A stretch of 56,487 nucleotides of DNA, taken from Desemzia sp045528445 (GTDB taxonomy: Bacteria; Bacillota; Bacilli; Lactobacillales; Carnobacteriaceae). Positions 17,407 to 26,278 of this stretch are shown piece after piece. The notes beneath the pieces are model-generated. The model saw only the letters and a list, made by a program, of their open reading frames with translations. It did not search any database and was not told the DNA's origin. The translations under genes and the position numbers were made by a program. Position 1 is the stretch's first letter. The number at the start of each line of letters is the position of its first letter. The stretch covers positions 1 to 56,487 of the forward strand of contig NZ_JBGQQU010000022.1 in assembly GCF_045528445.1 (NCBI RefSeq), in the 5' to 3' direction.

Positions 17407-18762
17407 TTAAGCGTTTGCGCTTGTAGTGTCTTGTGCGTTATCCATTTCTTCCATTTTTACAGCTGCTCTATTTGTTGCCATAACAAACGGCATGTAAGTC
17501 AGAACGGAAACTCCTAGACACAAGAGCCCCACGCCTAATGCTCCCCAACTTCCTCCGGTACCCAAGAACGGAATCAATGGTCCTGGCGTCGTCCATGGGA
17601 CCGAGTAACCAATAGGCGGTATAATTTCACTAACTGTAAAGAAATACCCGATTAAAATATTGATGATTGGTGTGAATACAAAAGGAATGATCATAATTGG
17701 ATTCAACACAATTGGAAGTCCAAATACAACGGGCTCATTGATGTTAAACAAACCTGGAGCAATGGATAATTTAGCAATATTACGGTAGTCTTTTCGTTTT
17801 GACACTAAGAAAATAGCAATCAACAAACCAAGTGTCATCCCGCTACCACCATAATTACCAAAACCATCATTCATAGAACCCCAGTTGATTGGGTAAGGAA
17901 CACCCCAAGTCGTTCCTTTTTCAGCAATGTAATTTAAATTTTCAATTCCCATTGGTGAGAAGATAGGATCACGGATAGCTGCAATGGTGTTAGGACCATG
18001 AATTCCCAATACCCATAACAAGTTGGAAACAAGTGCCAAAATAATAACGGCAAAAACGTTTCCTCCGATATTTGTTAATGGTGCTTGAATCAATGAGTAA
18101 ATCAATTCATTAATTCCATCTGGGAAAAATAGTGCCACAACGTAATTTACAATAGAGAAGAGCATTAAAATCAAAATAATCGGAATCAACACTGAGAAAG
18201 AACGAGCAACAGCCGGCGGAACTTGCTCTGGCATTTTAATTTTCAATCGTTTGTTCAATGAAAGACGACTAAAAATTTCACCAACCAGTAATCCAACAAT
18301 CATCGCTACAAACAACCCTTGTGCACCGATGAATTGAGTTGTTAAGTAATTTGCGCCTTCCACATTTTGATAAGGCGGATACAAGATAAAGAATGTAGCG
18401 ATAGCTGTTAATCCACCTAACAATGAATCTTGTTTATATGTTTCAGTTAAGTTCCGAGCAATCATAAAGACGATGAAAATAGACAATACGTCATTGGTTC
18501 CTCGAACAACCGGTGCAAAAATATTTTGTGCTTCTGCTAAATTAGGAAAAATACTGTCTAAATTTAGCAGAGATGCGATAAAGCCATCTGGTGATAAGAC
18601 CGCAAAATTTAATAGTAAAATCAATGAACCTGCCATTGTTAATGGAAAAGCTAAAATAAATGCATCTCGGATCGCTCCGATATGGCGTTGACTGTTTAAC
18701 TTGATTGATAAAGGCACTAAAGTCTTCTCTAAAACGCTTTCAAATTTATCCATAAACCCCAT
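17407..18762 (-). CDS. PTS EIIC, cellobiose family (second copy)
   Basis: 451 residues, membrane permease of the lactose/cellobiose PTS class. The substrate-site motifs are LGIHGPNTIAAIRDPI (about 250-265) and LFNINEPVVFGLPIVLNP (about 345-362). It shares architecture but only moderate identity with the EIIC at 14152. No EIIA or EIIB is adjacent. It follows the GH1 at 18802 by 39 nt in the same transcript. A hydrophilic, acidic C-terminal tail (KMEEMDNAQDTTSANA) is present. Transport of cellobiose or a related beta-glucoside is inferred from family and neighbours. Confidence 0.93.
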   Translation of the reverse strand: MGFMDKFESVLEKTLVPLSIKLNSQRHIGAIRDAFILAFPLTMAGSLILLLNFAVLSPDGFIASLLNLDSIFPNLAEAQNIFAPVVRGTNDVLSIFIVFMIARNLTETYKQDSLLGGLTAIATFFILYPPYQNVEGANYLTTQFIGAQGLFVAMIVGLLVGEIFSRLSLNKRLKIKMPEQVPPAVARSFSVLIPIILILMLFSIVNYVVALFFPDGINELIYSLIQAPLTNIGGNVFAVIILALVSNLLWVLGIHGPNTIAAIRDPIFSPMGIENLNYIAEKGTTWGVPYPINWGSMNDGFGNYGGSGMTLGLLIAIFLVSKRKDYRNIAKLSIAPGLFNINEPVVFGLPIVLNPIMIIPFVFTPIINILIGYFFTVSEIIPPIGYSVPWTTPGPLIPFLGTGGSWGALGVGLLCLGVSVLTYMPFVMATNRAAVKMEEMDNAQDTTSANA

Positions 18763-18801
18763 TTGGTTTCCTCCAATAAATCAAATTGTTTTGAGCATGT
18801 T

Positions 18802-20238
18802 TTAATCTGTTAATCCATTCGCATCAATAACCTCTTTATACCAAAAATAACTATCTTTTTTGTATCGTTTGAGTTCTTTTTCATCGTTTTCTTCACGGTC
18901 TACATAAACGAAACCATACCGTTTTTGGTAACCGTTCAGCCAGCTCAACAAATCTGTGTAACTCCATGTACAGTACCCTAATACATCTACTCCATCAGAA
19001 ATCGTTTCTTGAATGGCTTTGACGTGGGCTTTTAAATAATCAATTCGATATGTATCGTGAATCGAACCGTCTTCTTCTAATGTATCGTATTCACCCAGTC
19101 CATTTTCCGTAATTAATATCGGCAAGTCATAACGACTGTCGATACGGCGCATAGCAATGCGTAAACCAGTCGGATCAATGTCCCAATCCCAGTTGGTTTT
19201 TTCTACATAAGGATTATCCGTTCCTTTGTACAATCCTGGAATCCCACCTGCTTCAGTAGACCCTTTTTCTCCGGTAGTATTCATTTTTCCTTCGCCAACA
19301 CCATCTAAAGGATTGAATTCAACTGTGGAGCTGCGGTAATAGTTTAAGCCCATAAAGTCTGGCTTGCCACTTGCCAACATTTCATAGTCCCCAGTTTCGA
19401 TTGTAGGTGCCCAGTTATTTTCTTCTAACCATTTCAACGCTAGTTTAGGATATTTCCCAAATACATAAATGTCCATCCAGAAATGGGCATTGAACGTTTC
19501 GTTATTGTCCGCTGCCAATTGGTTTTCTGGTCTAGAATCTAGTGCATACGTTGGACCATAAGCAAAACTCGGACCAATTTTCCCAGAAATCCCTAATTCA
19601 CGGAAAGCCTGAATGACAGAAGCATTCGCTAAGTTTGCAATGTGATTGGCTTCATAAAAGCGTTTTGGATCTTTTACATCTGGCGGATGGCTTCCCATCA
19701 TATAACCATGCGATGTAAACACATTTTGCTCATTTAACGTCACCCAGTAGTTTACTTTTCCATTAAAGCGTTTAAATAAGATCGTTGCATAACGAGTAAA
19801 ATCTGCAATTACTTGACGAGATTCCCAGCCCTTGTATTTATCTTGTAAAGCTTGTGGGATATCCCAATGGTATAGTGTAACGATTGGTTCAATATTGTGT
19901 GCCAACAGTTCATCAATCAAATTTTCATAAAATTGAATCCCCTCTTCATTTATTTCCCCATCTCCATCTGGAATCACACGACTCCAAGCTACCGAAAAAC
20001 GGTAAGCTTTCAACCCTTGTTCTGCCATCAATCGTACGTCTTCCTTGTAACGATGATAATGATCTACTGCCACCTCCCCAGTGGTTCCTTTAAATGTTTT
20101 GCCGGGAATCTTAACAAATTCATCCCAGACAGAAAGTCCTTTTCCGTCTTCTTCCATCGCACCTTCTACTTGATAGGCAGCCGAAGCCGATCCCCACAGA
20201 AAGTTTTCCGGAAAAGGCGTTAACTGTTTGTGTTCCAT
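18802..20238 (-). CDS. GH1 beta-glucosidase / 6-phospho-beta-glucosidase
   Basis: 478 residues with both GH1 catalytic glutamates: Glu170 in WVTLNEQN and the nucleophile in LITENGLG near residue 378. FLWGSASAAYQVEGA at 13-27 is the standard N-terminal sugar-binding stretch. First gene of the RpiR-linked operon (GH1, EIIC, attenuator, ROK, esterase). It has a candidate promoter at 20272-20299 with a partial cre, and two palindromes upstream. The C-terminal aglycone-site region should decide between free and phosphorylated substrate; this was not resolved by eye. Confidence 0.92.
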   Translation of the reverse strand: MEHKQLTPFPENFLWGSASAAYQVEGAMEEDGKGLSVWDEFVKIPGKTFKGTTGEVAVDHYHRYKEDVRLMAEQGLKAYRFSVAWSRVIPDGDGEINEEGIQFYENLIDELLAHNIEPIVTLYHWDIPQALQDKYKGWESRQVIADFTRYATILFKRFNGKVNYWVTLNEQNVFTSHGYMMGSHPPDVKDPKRFYEANHIANLANASVIQAFRELGISGKIGPSFAYGPTYALDSRPENQLAADNNETFNAHFWMDIYVFGKYPKLALKWLEENNWAPTIETGDYEMLASGKPDFMGLNYYRSSTVEFNPLDGVGEGKMNTTGEKGSTEAGGIPGLYKGTDNPYVEKTNWDWDIDPTGLRIAMRRIDSRYDLPILITENGLGEYDTLEEDGSIHDTYRIDYLKAHVKAIQETISDGVDVLGYCTWSYTDLLSWLNGYQKRYGFVYVDREENDEKELKRYKKDSYFWYKEVIDANGLTD

Positions 20239-20271
20239 TTCCTCACCTCTTTTTCTTTTCTTACACTTTTT

Positions 20272-20299
20272 ATTGTAACCGTTTTTTTACATAACACAA
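20272..20299 (-). promoter_or_regulatory. Promoter of GH1-EIIC-ROK-esterase operon with partial cre
   Basis: On the minus strand, TTGTGT (20294-20299), 16 nt and TACAAT (20272-20277). The overlapping TGTAACCGTT (plus strand, 20274-20283) matches one half of the cre consensus; the other half does not fit. The -10 context (TTTTTATTGTAACC on the plus strand) is the same as at the EIIC promoter at 15486. Confidence 0.6.
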
Positions 20300-20334
20300 T
20301 AACCTTTTCACAAAAAGAATCCGGTTTCAGTTTT

Positions 20335-20370
20335 TTGAAATATATTTCAATATTGAAACAATACGTTTCA
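20335..20370. promoter_or_regulatory. Two palindromes, candidate RpiR operators
   Basis: TTGAAATATATTTCAA (20335-20350) is a perfect 16-bp palindrome. TGAAACAATACGTTTCA (20354-20370) is a second palindrome with the same TGAAA/TTTCA half sites, overlapping the rpiR-type stop codon. TGAAA-N5-TTTCA is the pattern bound by many RpiR/MurR regulators, and the sites lie just upstream of the operon promoter. Confidence 0.6.
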
Positions 20371-21111
20371 TTCTTTTCGTTTACGCTTCGTGTAATTTTT
20401 TCGTGCTAAAGTCTCTAGTAGATAAGTAACGGGCACTTGAGAAGTAATATTCACTTCTTTTCCCACCAATTCCGGCGTGAGATGATAAGCTAAATTCACA
20501 TCCGAATTTTTAGCTAATGTATTTCCCGAAGTATTGGTAATGCTGATAATCTTACTGCCTTGTTCTTTTAAGGCTTCCATTTGTTCAAGAACTTGTTCCG
20601 TTTCTCCTGAGACCGATAAAATGATAGCAGCTGATTCTGTAAAATCTTCACTGGCGTTTTTTATGGGGTAAAATGGATCTTTTACGAAAAAGGTTCGTTT
20701 CCCTAAATTAATAAATTGTCGAGAACCATATTCTGCTAGAATTCCGGATGTCCCAATACCGAAAAAAATGACCAATCCGGATTTATGTATTAGTTCAACG
20801 GCCTTGTCTAACTGCTGATTGTAATCTTTGGTTAGTGTTCGGTTAAAAAATTCATCTACAATTTCTTTTGTATCAAATACTGGTTGTTGCTGATTTTGTT
20901 TCGTCTGACGGCGAACTTCTGACTTAAACTCTGCAAAACTTTCATACCCGCTTTTTTTCAGCAAACGAACTACGGATGCTGGAGAAACATGAGCTGCTTC
21001 CGCCAAATCGCGAATACGCATGTAATAAATCTCTTCCTTATGCTGCAGGATGTAATCATAAATAACGCGGTCTGTTTCTGTAAATGATTTAATAGCTTCA
21101 AAATTGAACAC
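20368..21111 (-). CDS. MurR/RpiR-family regulator
   Basis: 247 residues. The N-terminal HTH (about 1-75: SFTETDRVIYDYILQH, then IRDLAEAAHVSPASVVRLLKKSGY) is followed by a SIS sugar-isomerase domain (about 105-235: IFFGIGTSGILAEYGSRQF, then SVSGETEQVLEQMEALK) that senses phosphosugars. It is transcribed in the same direction as, and directly upstream of, the GH1-EIIC-ROK-esterase operon, with TGAAA/TTTCA palindromes in between. It most likely controls that operon in response to a phosphorylated glucoside. Confidence 0.92.
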   Translation of the reverse strand: MFNFEAIKSFTETDRVIYDYILQHKEEIYYMRIRDLAEAAHVSPASVVRLLKKSGYESFAEFKSEVRRQTKQNQQQPVFDTKEIVDEFFNRTLTKDYNQQLDKAVELIHKSGLVIFFGIGTSGILAEYGSRQFINLGKRTFFVKDPFYPIKNASEDFTESAAIILSVSGETEQVLEQMEALKEQGSKIISITNTSGNTLAKNSDVNLAYHLTPELVGKEVNITSQVPVTYLLETLARKNYTKRKRKE

Positions 21112-21179
21112 ACTCTTTCCCCCTGTTCTCTCTTATCAATCTTTTTTATTTTAACACAAGTCTTTGTCCCTCACTATCA

Positions 21180-21262
21180 TTCATCATGGAGCTTTCAACC
21201 TTGATGTTCAAACGCTAATCTTCATCATGGAGCTTCCCTCCTTGATGTTCAACGATTTAATC
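21180..21262. repeat. Two-copy 41-bp direct repeat
   Basis: TTCATCATGGAGCTT starts at 21180 and again at 21221, each followed by CCTTGATGTTCAA about 20 nt later. CATCA and TGATG half-elements face each other within each unit, so small hairpins are possible. It lies in the spacer between divergent rpiR-type and FNT genes. Confidence 0.65.
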
Positions 21263-21319
21263 AAAATCTAGTCTTGCGCATAAGAATCATACTCTCTTAA
21301 TTTTTTGGGAAATGTGTAT

Positions 21320-21513
21320 TAGTAAAGGAATTCACAATAAAAAAGCCGAAACAAATGCAGTCGAAGCCTTCTCTTTTATGTTAGTTTTTTAAGGTCTTTT
21401 CTTCTTATTCAAAGTTATTCTAAAATAATTCACATTTCAAACATTATCTATAATCAAAGAATTTCTTTTTAATTTAAAATAATGTATGATAAACATTGTG
21501 AATTAAATCATTT
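21320..21513. promoter_or_regulatory. Promoter region with three Rex-like boxes
   Basis: The 425-nt gap 21112-21536 holds the repeat above and this control region. Three sites fit the Rex consensus TTGTGAA-N4-TTCACAA in part: TAGTAAA-GGAA-TTCACAA (21320-21337), TTCTAAA-ATAA-TTCACAT (21418-21435) and TTGTGAA-TTAA-ATCATTT (21496-21513). The last overlaps the expected transcription start behind TATGAT (-10, 21485-21490); no good -35 is seen. NADH/NAD control of the formate-type channel is inferred. Confidence 0.45.
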
Positions 21514-21536
21514 GATTAAATTGGAGATGAAAATAA

Positions 21537-22385
21537 GTGGAAGAAAAGGTAGCTGAAGCATCTGTAGGGCAAAGTAAAAATATAGTAGAAGGTTTTTCAA
21601 CTGGTATGATGGGCGACATCGAAAAAAGCATCTTAAAAAAAGCAGACTTGTTTGATAAGAGCATCGGTCGTTATATTATGCGAGCCATGTTAGCGTGTTT
21701 TTACTTAACGTTGGGTACTGGGATCGCAGTCGGTATGGGAAATTCTATTGAACATTTAACACCAGGATGGGGTAAATTCGGGTATGCCTTTATGTTCACT
21801 TGGTCATTAGTCATGATCATTTATTTGAATGGTGAATTGGGTACTTCTAATATGATGTATATGACAACTGCTGTACATCGAAAAGTTCTTCCTTGGAAAA
21901 AAGCATTGAGTATTTTGGGTACTTGCATTCTTTTTAATGCTGTTGGAGCTATTATGATTAGCTGGGCCTTATCTTATACAGGTGTCTTCCATGATGTTGC
22001 CATAGACCACTACTTAATCACTGCTGTTTCAGGCAAATTGGCTAAAGCACCCTTACAAATATTTGTTGAGGGGATATTTGCAAATATGGTCGTGAATATA
22101 GCTTTCTTTGTTACTATGCGAATGAAAGATGATGCAGGAAAAGTATTAGCTATTGTATTTCTGATCTTTATTTTTGCTTTTCTCGGTTTTGAACACGTTA
22201 TTGCCAACTTTTCTTCTTTCTCTCTGGCATTTTTTGCCAGCGGTGGAAATGTTCCGGGAATGACAATTGCTGCTGTTGTAACAAATATCTTTTTTGCGAC
22301 ATTAGGAAATTATGTTGGTGGTGGTTTAATAATGGGCCTAAACTATTCATGGTTGAACAATGGGAAAACGCGTTATGCCGATTAA
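21537..22385 (+). CDS. Formate/nitrite transporter family channel (FocA/NirC-like)
   Basis: A 282-residue pentameric channel family protein with six hydrophobic segments; the first begins near residue 48 (YIMRAMLACFYLTLGTGIAV). The start is GTG at 21537 with GGAG 10 nt upstream. An N-terminal cytoplasmic arm of about 45 residues precedes helix 1, as in FocA. Formate export in mixed-acid fermentation is the likely role, because no nitrite-reduction gene is near and the promoter carries Rex-like boxes. Nitrite or another small anion cannot be excluded. Confidence 0.88.
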   Translation: MEEKVAEASVGQSKNIVEGFSTGMMGDIEKSILKKADLFDKSIGRYIMRAMLACFYLTLGTGIAVGMGNSIEHLTPGWGKFGYAFMFTWSLVMIIYLNGELGTSNMMYMTTAVHRKVLPWKKALSILGTCILFNAVGAIMISWALSYTGVFHDVAIDHYLITAVSGKLAKAPLQIFVEGIFANMVVNIAFFVTMRMKDDAGKVLAIVFLIFIFAFLGFEHVIANFSSFSLAFFASGGNVPGMTIAAVVTNIFFATLGNYVGGGLIMGLNYSWLNNGKTRYAD

Positions 22386-22488
22386 ACCTCATTTGTCATT
22401 GAGTTCCTTGTGTTCTTTCTGATTGGTACTGCTCCTCAAAATTTGGTATACTATTTTGAGAATCTAACCGTAAAGGAATGAAAAAAAC

Positions 22489-22941
22489 GTGACCAGTGCT
22501 ATGATTGTTTATGCGAGTTTAACGGGGAATACCGCTCAATGTGTCGATATTGTTGAGGAAACATTACAAGAACTAGGTGTAGAGGTTCAGGTAGAAGAAA
22601 GTATGCAAGCTGATCCCGAAGATTTTTTGGATGTAGACTTGTGTCTGGTTGCTACTTATACTTACGGAACGGATGCGAATTTGCCCGATGAAATCGTGGA
22701 CTTTTATGAGGAATTAGCTGATGTAAATTTAACGGGGAAAATTTTTGGGACTTTCGGTTCTGGAGATACCTTTTATGAAAAATTTTGTCAATCAGTCGAT
22801 GATTTTACAGAACAACTTAAGGCAGCTGGAGCAGTTCAGGGTGCCGAAAGTGTCAAAGTTGATTTAGATCCCGAAGAAGCAGATATCGAAAAGTTAAACG
22901 CCTTTGCCAAAGCTCTAGTCGAAAAAGTAAATGCTCAATAA
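22489..22941 (+). CDS. Flavodoxin
   Basis: A 150-residue short-chain electron carrier. The FMN phosphate loop SLTGNT is at 10-15 and the isoalloxazine-side loops are YTYGTDANLPDE and FGSGDTFYEKFC. Start GTG at 22489 with AAAGGAA upstream; an ATG four codons later would also leave the fold intact. Very acidic, as is normal. It is separated from the FNT gene by 103 nt and ends in a strong terminator. Partner reductases are not in the window. Confidence 0.95.
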   Translation: MTSAMIVYASLTGNTAQCVDIVEETLQELGVEVQVEESMQADPEDFLDVDLCLVATYTYGTDANLPDEIVDFYEELADVNLTGKIFGTFGSGDTFYEKFCQSVDDFTEQLKAAGAVQGAESVKVDLDPEEADIEKLNAFAKALVEKVNAQ

Positions 22942-22976
22942 AAAAACCTCAACGTCAAAAACGTTGAGGTTTTTTA
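22941..22976. terminator. Bidirectional terminator
   Basis: CCTCAACGT / ACGTTGAGG (22947-22955, 22961-22969) with an A tract before and a T tract after serves both flavodoxin (plus) and the TetR gene (minus). Confidence 0.95.
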
Positions 22977-22977
22977 T

Positions 22978-23529
22978 TTAGATTACTTTTAAGCAACCTT
23001 TAAAGGATTGTTTTAAATAACCGATTAATTCTTCTTCATTAAAAGGAATCAATTCTTGAGCAATTAGAGATGCTAGTCCATGCACACTAGCCCAAAATAA
23101 GCTGAAGAATTTTTCTTTTTCGCTTTTGGACAATTCCTTAGTTTTTTCATCATTTTCAAATGAATCTAACACCACGTCATGAGAAATAGCAAAAATTTGC
23201 TCAGCATCTAAGCGATTTTCCAAATACAGCGCCTTAAAAAATACAGACTCTTCTTTTGCAAAGTACAGATAATTCAAAGCATCATTAAGAACAGGTTTTT
23301 CTATTCTTTCTTGGACATAAATCGTTTCCGTCAAATGAGCTTTTATTCTTACCAATAATTCTTTTTTCAAGTCATCCATATTTTTGAATTCCAAGTAAAT
23401 CGGTTGCGTAGAACAGTTCATTTCTTTTGCAATATTGCGTGCAGTAAATCCATCAAACCCCTCAGTTCTGACAACTTCATAAGCTGTATCCAGAATGCTG
23501 GACTTCATAATGGTCTTTTTTCTTGCCAT
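22978..23529 (-). CDS. TetR-family regulator
   Basis: 183 residues from the ATG at 23529, which has AGAGGTG at good distance; a GTG three codons upstream is less likely because it overlaps that ribosome site. The N-terminal HTH is TARNIAKEMNCSTQPIYLEFKNMDDL (about 26-51), and the C-terminal ligand domain is variable. A near-palindrome (GTATTACC-TTCT-GGTTATAATAC, about 23589-23611) lies 60-80 nt upstream and may be its operator. The target genes are not evident; it converges on flavodoxin. Confidence 0.88.
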   Translation of the reverse strand: MARKKTIMKSSILDTAYEVVRTEGFDGFTARNIAKEMNCSTQPIYLEFKNMDDLKKELLVRIKAHLTETIYVQERIEKPVLNDALNYLYFAKEESVFFKALYLENRLDAEQIFAISHDVVLDSFENDEKTKELSKSEKEKFFSLFWASVHGLASLIAQELIPFNEEELIGYLKQSFKGCLKVI

Positions 23530-24049
23530 ATCTTTCACCTCTAAATTCTTTAAACTCTTACGAAACAGTTATAGTTCCGGATGCAGTATTACCTTCTGGT
23601 TATAATACCTATGAAAAAAAGTTCTTAAACGATAGAGAAAGCAGTCTACAAATCAATAGCTTTTCAACTTAAAAAACTAAAGTCCATTATTCTTTCTAAA
23701 GCGATCAAGAAATCTACCAATAATCTCTTTTAAATTTTCATTTTCAACTACTTATGAATGCCACAAAAGCACAAGGTTTATTGTATCACTTGTACATCTA
23801 TAAAAACAAGTTGCTTCCCAATATAACGAAAGTTTTTCTTTAGAAAGTCAACCTTTCTCTATTCATATTATAACATAGTGTGTTCCACTAAAATACCGGA
23901 AAGACTTTCAAACACGCATTCGTTACAACATTGTAATCTGTTGAAATTTTTTTGTTAGCAAATTGTGTTTTGTTATTTGCGTATGCTATGATATGAAAGT
24001 GCAGTATGAATATCAACGAATATGAAATAAAATCAGGAGGAATAAAAAT
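23530..24049. other. 520-nt divergent spacer with pepS promoter
   Basis: Apart from the near-palindrome at 23589-23611 and two small inverted repeats (ACTTGT/ACAAGT at 23788-23811; AGAAAG/CTTTCT near 23841), it has no recognisable gene. At its right end TTGTGT (23963-23968), 18 nt and TATGAT (23987-23992) form the likely promoter of the aminopeptidase, followed by AGGAGG. Confidence 0.5.
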
Positions 24050-25288
24050 ATGGTATTACCAAATTTCGAAGAAAACTTACAAAAATATGCTCGTGCGATT
24101 GTAGAATCGGGAGTAAATGTATCAAAGGGGCATACAGTCGTTTTATCTATTGATGTAGACCAAGCTTCACTTGCTCGTATGATTACAAAAGAAGCTTATG
24201 CTTTAGGAGCTACAGAAGTCATTGTCAAATGGGCAGATGACGTGGTAAACCGTGAAGTCATGATGAACACACCAGTGGAACGTCTGACAGATATTCCACA
24301 ATACAAAATCGATGAGTCTTTAGACCACATTGCTAAAGGGGCTAGCCGTATCAGCGTTCGCTCTTCTGACCCAGATGCTCTAGCAGGAATTGATGCAGAA
24401 AAAATCGCTGCTTATCAATCTGCAGCTGGTAAAGCCATGATCGAACAACGTAAAGCTACTCAAGCCAACAAAGTGAGCTGGGTCGTTGCTGCAGCTTCAG
24501 GCGCTAAATGGGCAGCTAAAGTCTTCCCAGAATTAGACACTACGGAAGAACAAGTAGATGCTTTATGGGATGCTATCTTCAAAGCCGTTCATATTTACGA
24601 TGAAGATCCTATAGCAACTTGGAACGAAAAAGATGTGACTTTAGAAACAAAAGCTGAAGAATTGAACGCGCAACAATTTACAGCTTTACACTACACCGCT
24701 CCAGGAACTGACTTAACGGTTGGATTACCTGCTGGCCACCGTTGGGAAGGTGCTGGAAGCTTAAATGCTCGCGGAGAACGTTTCATGGCAAATATGCCGA
24801 CTGAAGAAGTTTTTACTGCTCCAGACGCTAATCGTGTGGATGGTGTAGTTCGCAGTACAAAACCATTAAGCTATGCTGGAACTACTATCTTAGATATGGA
24901 ATTCCATTTCAAAGATGGAAAAGTGACGGACGTAACTGCAGCTCAAGGTGAAGAAACTTTGAAACGCTTAGTCGAAACAGATGAAGGAGCTGCACGTTTG
25001 GGTGAAGTGGCGTTGGTACCTAACCAATCTCCAATTTCTCAATCTGGCTTAACTTTCTTCAATACTTTATTTGACGAAAATGCTTCAAACCACTTAGCAT
25101 TGGGATCAGGTTACGCATTCAATATCATTGGCGGAACTGAAATGTCAGAAGAAGAATTGGAAGCAGCCGGTTTAAACCGCTCTACTGTTCATGTAGACTT
25201 TATGATTGGTTCTAAAGACATGAATATCGATGGTATCAAAGCAGACGGTTCAACTGTTCCTGTTTTCCGTAACGGTGAATGGGCATAA
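24050..25288 (+). CDS. pepS: M29-family aminopeptidase (PepS/AmpS type)
   Basis: A 412-residue cytosolic metallo-aminopeptidase of family M29. The length and sequence (NFEENLQKYARAIVESGVNV; then LPAGHRWEGAGSLNARGERFMANMPTEEVFTAP spread over about 222-258) match the thermophilic aminopeptidase/PepS group, in which the Glu, His and Asp metal ligands lie in the C-terminal half (for example NHLALGSGYAFNI and HVDFMIGS). It releases N-terminal residues, with Arg and aromatic preference in PepS, and contributes to peptide use. Monocistronic, with its own promoter and a strong terminator. Confidence 0.93.
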   Translation: MVLPNFEENLQKYARAIVESGVNVSKGHTVVLSIDVDQASLARMITKEAYALGATEVIVKWADDVVNREVMMNTPVERLTDIPQYKIDESLDHIAKGASRISVRSSDPDALAGIDAEKIAAYQSAAGKAMIEQRKATQANKVSWVVAAASGAKWAAKVFPELDTTEEQVDALWDAIFKAVHIYDEDPIATWNEKDVTLETKAEELNAQQFTALHYTAPGTDLTVGLPAGHRWEGAGSLNARGERFMANMPTEEVFTAPDANRVDGVVRSTKPLSYAGTTILDMEFHFKDGKVTDVTAAQGEETLKRLVETDEGAARLGEVALVPNQSPISQSGLTFFNTLFDENASNHLALGSGYAFNIIGGTEMSEEELEAAGLNRSTVHVDFMIGSKDMNIDGIKADGSTVPVFRNGEWA

Positions 25289-25307
25289 TTTTTTAAGTAA
25301 ATAAGAT

Positions 25308-25350
25308 AAACCAGCCATCCGACATTATCGTTCGGATGGCTGGTTTTTTG
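25308..25350 (+). terminator. Terminator after pepS
   Basis: A 15-bp perfect stem (AAACCAGCCATCCGA at 25308-25322 with 25332-25346) is followed by T residues. Confidence 0.93.
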
Positions 25351-25432
25351 TATGGAGAGATAAATTCATGCTCTTTTTTTAACATCTCGGCTACAAAACC
25401 TTCAATACAAGCAATTGAAACTTATGGTGTTT

Positions 25433-26278
25433 CTATCCTTTTACTCCACCTTCTACTAAATTTTTCTTAATGAATCGTTCAGATAAAGCATACATGATGA
25501 CTACAGGTAATGCAGTCAGTAAGGAAGCAGCCATCATTCTCCCCCAAACATAATCAGGAGTCGCAAACAAGCTGTTTAACCCTACTGTTAAGGTGAAGAA
25601 TTCTGAACTGGAAACAAATATAGAAGCAAACAAATAATCGTTCCAAGCAACCATAAAGGCATACACGAAAACAGATGCAATTCCTGATATCGCCAGTGGA
25701 ATAGTAATATAAAAGACGATCTGTACACGCGTCAATCCATCGATCATTGCTGCTTCTTCAATACTTTTAGGAATCGTATCAAAATAACTTTTCAGCATAA
25801 AAATAGATGTTGGCAACGTTTGTACGATCATCACAATAATGATCGATGTTCGTGTGTTGTATAGTCCCAGCGATGAAATGATTTTAAATAAAGGGACCAC
25901 CAATAGAATTCCTGAAAACATGTACACAGTATAAAAAGCTGAATTCATTGTGGATTTAAATTTGAAATTTAATTTCGACATGGCATATGCTCCAAAAATC
26001 CCGATAAATACAGAGATGAATGCTGCTAGGAAAGAAACGATCATACTGTTTTTAAAATACGTTAAAAACGGAAATAAAGACGGGTTAAAAACATCTTGGT
26101 AATGTTCCAGCGTTACTACTTCAGGCAGTATAGTTGGATTATAAGAGATCGCTTCATTAGTCGGTTTCAACGATGTCATCAACATGATGAAAAACGGAAA
26201 CAGAGATATAACTAAGATCAGCACTAGTAAGATATAAAACAACGTTCGGCTCAGCATGTTTTTTCTTTTACGTTTCAT
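25433..26278 (-). CDS. Carbohydrate ABC transporter permease (MalG-like)
   Basis: 281 residues from the ATG at 26278 (MKRKRKNML), chosen because AGGTGG lies 9 nt upstream; the frame is open further upstream inside the other permease. Six membrane helices are predicted. The EAA loop for contact with the ATPase reads EEAAMIDGLTRVQIVFYITIPL. It overlaps the MalF-like gene by 11 nt. No ATPase gene is present, so a shared MsmX-type ATPase elsewhere is expected. Confidence 0.93.
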   Translation of the reverse strand: MKRKRKNMLSRTLFYILLVLILVISLFPFFIMLMTSLKPTNEAISYNPTILPEVVTLEHYQDVFNPSLFPFLTYFKNSMIVSFLAAFISVFIGIFGAYAMSKLNFKFKSTMNSAFYTVYMFSGILLVVPLFKIISSLGLYNTRTSIIIVMIVQTLPTSIFMLKSYFDTIPKSIEEAAMIDGLTRVQIVFYITIPLAISGIASVFVYAFMVAWNDYLFASIFVSSSEFFTLTVGLNSLFATPDYVWGRMMAASLLTALPVVIMYALSERFIKKNLVEGGVKG

